From Manis javanica (taxonomy: Eukaryota > Chordata > Mammalia > Pholidota > Manidae): a DNA stretch of 64,000 nucleotides. The notes beneath the pieces are model-generated. The model did no database searches. It had not been told where the DNA came from and saw only the letters and a program-made list of their open reading frames with translations. A program made the position numbers and the translations under genes. Shown here piece by piece: positions 59,480 through 64,000 of this stretch; position 1 is the stretch's first letter; every line of letters begins with the position of its first letter. The stretch is taken from the NCBI RefSeq assembly GCF_040802235.1, contig NC_133157.1, forward strand, positions 32,753,501 to 32,817,500, in the 5' to 3' direction.

Positions 59480-59605
59480 GTTAATGATTTTACTCTCTAG
59501 TTAATCATGAGTTCCTTAAGGGCAGAGGCCACCTCTTATTCGTATATGTAGGATCCTTACTCAAGCCTTCACTATGATAAGTGCTCAATAAATAAACACA
59601 TTTTA
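59480..59605 (+). repeat. L2 LINE 3' end
   Basis: 'gagttccttaagggcagagg' and 'gataagtgctcaataaataa' are characteristic of the L2 terminus. Confidence 0.8.
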
Positions 59606-59890
59606 TAAAGTTTTATTGAATTGACAGAGTTCAATATGCTATAAAATAAGCAAGCATAGAAAGTTTAATTCTGAGACTGAGGTTAAGGGAAAAGCTCCAA
59701 GGTAGGTTGGCCTACACACCAAAAAGCACGGAGAGTTAGAAAGTGTAATTTCAATCAATATATGGAATAAGATCTGGGTTAAAGTCAGCTGGTAATAGAA
59801 AATTATTAAAAATATCACAAGAAACATGTTCTACATTTGTTTCATTTTGAAAGGTGTTTTTGTCACTGAATTATCTGCTTTCAGCATCAG

Positions 59891-59972
59891 AGTTTAATAT
59901 GAAAGAGTCACGGTTTAATATAAATATAGTCACGGTTTAATATAAAAAGTCAGGATTTAATATAAAAATAAA
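59891..59972. repeat. Four-unit AT-rich minisatellite
   Basis: Units of about 15-23 bases built on 'agtcacggtttaatataaa' occur four times with small changes, the first and last units being less perfect. Confidence 0.85.
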
Positions 59973-60919
59973 GTGGGGAGTTCAGATGATAATCTGGATC
60001 TCACATAAATTGCAGGCCTGATGAACCACGTGAACCATGTTAACTACTACCCTGTGTCTACCCCTAGCTGGCGGCAGTGTCCACTGAGTGCAGGACACAT
60101 GGGGAAGAGGGCAAAGGCAGGAACTTAGGCACAGGAACTGCACACCTCAAGCTCTAAAATGCTGTAGCTGTTTGCATTCTTAATGCTGCTTCATTAAAAC
60201 TTGGGGGAGTTTGGTGAAATCCCTTGGCCTCAGTATGGCTATTTTAAAAACAAAGGGGTCACTAGGTGATCTTGGCAACTTCTTCCAAAACGGAGGTCCT
60301 GGAAGTCTATGAGAGCCTTTCTGTAAAACAGTTTCCAGGGCTCTGCCTTCATGGGATTCCCTTGATTCAATCAGAGGTGTGAAGCAAACCCATCACAGCT
60401 GTTACCAGGTGTTCTGGAGGATACTCAGGGAGCCCCCAGGAGTGTCAACACTGTGTCTGTATGAGTTAAATTAAATTCTAGGGTCCTGTGTGAAGCTGGA
60501 ATGGGCCTTGATGTTTTTCTGTCTGCTGTTGAGTTCCTGCAGGGCCTATGCTTCAGCTGAGAGAGCATGAAGGAATGGAGTGGAAAGGATAATCTTCTCT
60601 CTTTTATTTATGCATGGTTCATAATCATTTTATTATATAAATTATATCCTGATCAATTCCTAAAAAGACTCAAGATGATGAATTAATTTACTTGAATAAC
60701 AAGTAATCTATGCCTACTCTGTGCCAGATCTAATGCTGGGGCCAGAGGAGTCAGAAACACATGGAAAGAACGGTTTCTTCCATGGTATTACAGAGGCACT
60801 AGAAGAATAGGGCTACAAGGACACAGAGAAAGGAGTAAGCAAGTCTGATACTCCAGAGGGGAGCACAGTGGGGAACAGAGAGAGGAAAGGGAATGACACT
60901 TTCTTGAGTGCTTTCTAGG
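59973..60919. other. No gene recognised
   Basis: Mostly unique sequence; short frames only. Confidence 0.3.
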
Positions 60920-61135
60920 AGGCAATATGTCACAATGATGAAGAGACTGGGCTTTGGAGAAAGATAAGACTGGGTTCAACCTTTCTAAACCTCAGTTTCC
61001 TTATCTTCAAAATGGAATAACAGTACTTCCTTTATTGAGTTGACAGGGAGATTAAATGAAAAATGCATATAAAGCACATAACATGATATCTAGTGCATGC
61101 CAAGCACATGATACACTGTCACTGCTATTATTAGT
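60920..61135 (+). repeat. MIR SINE
   Basis: Contains 'gagactgggctttggagaaa', 'ctaaacctcagtttccttat', 'cttcaaaatggaataacagt' and 'gagattaaatgaaaaatgc'. Confidence 0.9.
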
Positions 61136-61149
61136 CTGAATCAGTCACT

Positions 61150-61285
61150 AAGATGGGCTTTATCATCAAAGATTGCAGTGTGCTCATTTTACAGATGAAA
61201 TGAAGACTCAGAAAGCCTGTCCCATTTTCCCAAGGCCACACACAACTTGGCAGAGGCAGAAGCAAAATTCTAACTAACTTCAAAG
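61150..61285 (-). repeat. MIR SINE, reversed
   Basis: Contains 'ctcattttacagatgaaatg' and 'cccaaggccacacacaactt'. It lies next to the plus-oriented MIR, giving a head-to-head pair. Confidence 0.8.
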
Positions 61286-62144
61286 CTCATTTTCTTTCTG
61301 CTGCTATGATACCTCTGAAGGAAGGTTTTCCAGAACACCTGCTATTTGAGTGGAGGGTGAAAGAATGAAAAGAAGTTCCTTTGTGGAGGTTAGGGAGAAA
61401 GAGGAAACACCAGGCAAAGGGACCATCATGTGCTGAAGCACAGAGACAAAGGTGGAATAAGCTGTCTGGGGCTGGGCAGGGCGAGAAGTTTTCTTCCAGT
61501 AGAGGTGGATGGGGAGGCCACGAAGGCAGACCCATGAAACACTCAGAGATTCTGACTTGTTCTCTGCCCACCCAAAGTTGAACCCTCACAGCAAATAGGA
61601 ATCAGAACCATCCCTGTTCTGTTTTCTGGGGACATAGTCTGACGGCCCTTGTGAGTCCCTGGTTCCTGTTTGACTAATACTACAGTTATTGCTGGAGCCT
61701 CTCTGAATCCCTTTTTCCACTGTACCCTACTCCCAGACCCAAGAGGTTTTGTGTGTGTCATTCAGCATTTTGTTTTTAAACCAACAGAAGGGAGAATCAA
61801 GATAGGGGGGAACATCTCTCAAACCCTGATCCCACGCCACTCACCAGGTTTGCTTTAAGGGCTGAAAATTAATTAAGATTTGAGTAGGACTAGGTTCTGA
61901 TTTTAAAGGAGTTCCCAGTCTGGCTGGGGAGATGGGCAGCCAAACTCAACACTAATAAAAAGCTGACCTTCAAGTGGGTCGAGGCTTAGGCAGTGGCAAG
62001 ACCAAGGGGTGGTGGTCTATACAGGGGGCTTTCAGCACACTCATAATCTCTGCCAGCCCCTTCTCATTCTCTGATGCTCTTCTGGTTTTAAAAAATTGTT
62101 AAAGTATGTTTTGTTAGGTAAAATCATCCATGAAATGACCCTCA
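61286..62144. other. No gene recognised
   Basis: Frames on both strands overlap near 61.29-61.76 kb with no motif. A weak L2-like phrase 'ttcccagtctggctggggag' is near 61.91 kb. Confidence 0.3.
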
Positions 62145-62681
62145 GTGACTCTTTCTCTTGTACAATCTGCCCTCTTTGAGTGTGGGTGGAACTTGAGTGA
62201 TTATATCACTCCAGTGATTATGTTATGTTACATGGTAAAAGGGAGGCTATTCTGGGTGGTCCTGACTTCATCAAGAGATCCCTTTAAAAGTGGAGCATTT
62301 TCTCCAGGTGGTCACAGAGGAAGAAACCAGTGAGACATGCTCTTTCTTGCTGGCCTGAAAGAAAGCAAACTGCTGTGCTGTGAACTACCAATAGGAAGAG
62401 ATGGTCTCCTGTTGCTGACAGTGGTCCCCAAATGACAGCCAGAGAGAAAGCAGGGATCTCAGTCCAACCTCAAAGGACTGAATCTGGCCAACAACCTGAA
62501 TGAGCTCCGAAGTGGATTCTTCCCACAGAGCCTTCAGAAAGGAGTGCAGCCTGGCTGATACCTTTACTCCAGCAGACCCTGAGCACAGAATACAGCCCTG
62601 CTATGCTTAGGCTTCTGACCTACATAACTGTGATCCAATAAATGTGGGCAATTTGTTACACAGCAAAAGAAAACTGATACA
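62145..62681 (+). mobile_element. MaLR-type LTR
   Basis: Landmarks: 'tgagtgtgggtggaacttga', 'gttatgttacatggtaaaag', 'ctgaatctggccaacaacct', 'ctgtgatccaataaatgtgg' and the 3' end 'gaaaactgataca'. Confidence 0.8.
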
Positions 62682-62733
62682 ATGGTTCTTGATATAAAAA
62701 GAACATGTGCCAAATACTTTAACTCGTTAATTA

Positions 62734-62901
62734 ATGAGGGCCTCTGTCAGCTGTTACAACTGGTTCAAAGGAGGATTCAGAGAACTGCACAAGGTGGCAG
62801 TCATTAATGTTGTTGAAATGGATACAAAAGTGGTGGATATTCACCCAGCAATAATCATCGCAACTCCAGGAGGCAAAATTCATTTGTATTTCTATGGATG
62901 A
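62734..62901 (+). other. Short protein-like open frame, unidentified
   Basis: A 55-codon frame from ATG to TGA with a balanced residue mix, including the stretch NVVEMDTKVVDIHPAIIIAT. In-frame similarity in style continues after the stop but is broken by further stops. No family recognised. It could be a decayed exon or retrocopy, or simply chance. Confidence 0.15.
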
Positions 62902-64000
62902 GAATCACTGCATTGCTATCAGTTTTCTGCAACGTATGAAGTTGAAAAATAGCTCAAAAACCATGAAAAGAGAAGATGCCCTGAAAGAAAAGGTTGTCTA
63001 GAGGGACTAGATATGAGTTATCCAGAAGTCACTAAAAGGACATCCAGTCATCTTTATTGCCAGTTCAAAAGACTTTCATAATTTTTTCTTCAAAGTGGCA
63101 CAGAAATGCAAGATGGGCCACTACTGCCACAACACATCCATCCCCAAGTACTGCCACCACTAAAGCCTGTCACATAGAGATTGTGGAGTGGCCACAGATG
63201 GATTCAGTGAGGCCGAGGGCTGGAGGGGCTCAGCCCAACCTTGACATTTACAAGTCTATCACACCTGTTATCTGGCTCGTGAGTCTGCCTTCTCACAGCT
63301 TGGGTGGGTAAGGCGGAACCAGGTAACAGTTACCCCGACCATGTTGATGAAGAAACTGAAACCCAGAGAGGAGCGGAACATGCCCAGAGTCACTCAGGAA
63401 GTCAATGACAGGTGCGGCTCTGGATCCCCTACCTTCCCATGCAGGGCTTGTCTTCTCCATCACTCCCCTGATCTTCAGGTGGGTGAGCTTTCTATCCCCC
63501 ATCCCTCCTCTCTTTTGTGTTGGCCAGCCTCCCCTCCAGACTGCAAGGCTTGGCATCTGCAGCCTTGGATGCCCTGTGTCCAGTCTGCAGAAGGCAATTC
63601 CAGGCCTCTGTAGAACCTGTCTGACCCGGCCCCCTCCCTTCAAGCAACCTTTGTGCACTGAGCACATTCATTCATTCCTGTGTTTCCTTCTTTCACTCCG
63701 GCAGCCTGACAGCCCACAGAACAGTGCCCACACATGACTTGCCTAACCCTGCTGTGCCAGAGCCACCTGCTCTGCCTTCCAGGCTGCCCACTCGCCTCTG
63801 TTGGTTTCCCATTGGCATGTGGGCTGGGCAGTCATCTGGGAGGCCAGGCATGCCAGTCTGTCAGAGCCTCTTCCCAAACCCTCTCCTGATCAGTGCCAAG
63901 CACTAGTGAGGGACAAGCCACTGGTGCCAGGTCAGGCAGCTGGCTGGCAAACTGGCCACCTGCTCTGCTCAAAGAGGGTAAGTCTTTGTTTTGCTTTGCT
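62902..64000. other. No gene recognised; one reversed MIR
   Basis: A reversed MIR at about 63335-63430 ('gatgaagaaactgaaaccca', 'cccagagtcactcaggaagt'). The remaining sequence is unique or pyrimidine-rich with overlapping chance frames at 63.3-63.9 kb. Confidence 0.45.

Noticed and set aside
59891-59972. Spaced repeats resembling a CRISPR array
   Set aside because: Units are contiguous without unique spacers, and the genome is mammalian.

Overview
This is a eutherian mammal genomic window. It has one intact protein-coding gene, one processed pseudogene, and about 55 kb of non-coding DNA filled with old interspersed repeats. The mammalian assignment rests on the ALDH1B1 protein and on many MIR, L2, MER5 and MaLR (MLT1-type) repeats. 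I see no Alu, B1/B2, carnivore tRNA-SINE, ruminant BovA or equid ERE copies, so the species probably belongs to a lineage with little recent SINE activity. The exact lineage cannot be read from this window.

Layout. 0-4.2 kb: old L2, MIR and L1 fragments and the 3' flank of the gene. 4.27-5.82 kb, minus strand: the complete 517-codon reading frame of ALDH1B1, mitochondrial aldehyde dehydrogenase X, on a single exon. Immediately upstream is a convincing splice acceptor. A consensus donor about 2.1 kb further upstream lies in a CpG-rich block (about 7.6-8.2 kb) that is probably the promoter and non-coding first exon. 8.2-64 kb: no further coding gene. This stretch holds MaLR LTR fragments in both orientations, L1 and L2 pieces, many MIRs, several MER5-type hAT fragments, microsatellites and some apparently unique blocks that could be regulatory.

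At 50.85-51.80 kb lies a processed pseudogene of ribosomal protein S3A. It is flanked by a 13-bp target-site duplication (12/13 match), has two one-base frameshifts, and carries a perfect 71-bp internal tandem duplication. An ERV-type solo LTR lies at about 53.85-54.52 kb.

In human, ALDH1B1 on chromosome 9p lies between IGFBPL1 and SHB. If that order is kept here, the left edge points towards IGFBPL1 and the large right part is the gene-poor interval towards SHB (inference).

I found no CRISPR, operon, toxin or other novel gene system. Most long open frames are chance frames in GC-rich DNA or in repeats. Repeat family names come from memory of consensus sequences, and repeat boundaries are good to roughly 20-50 bases.
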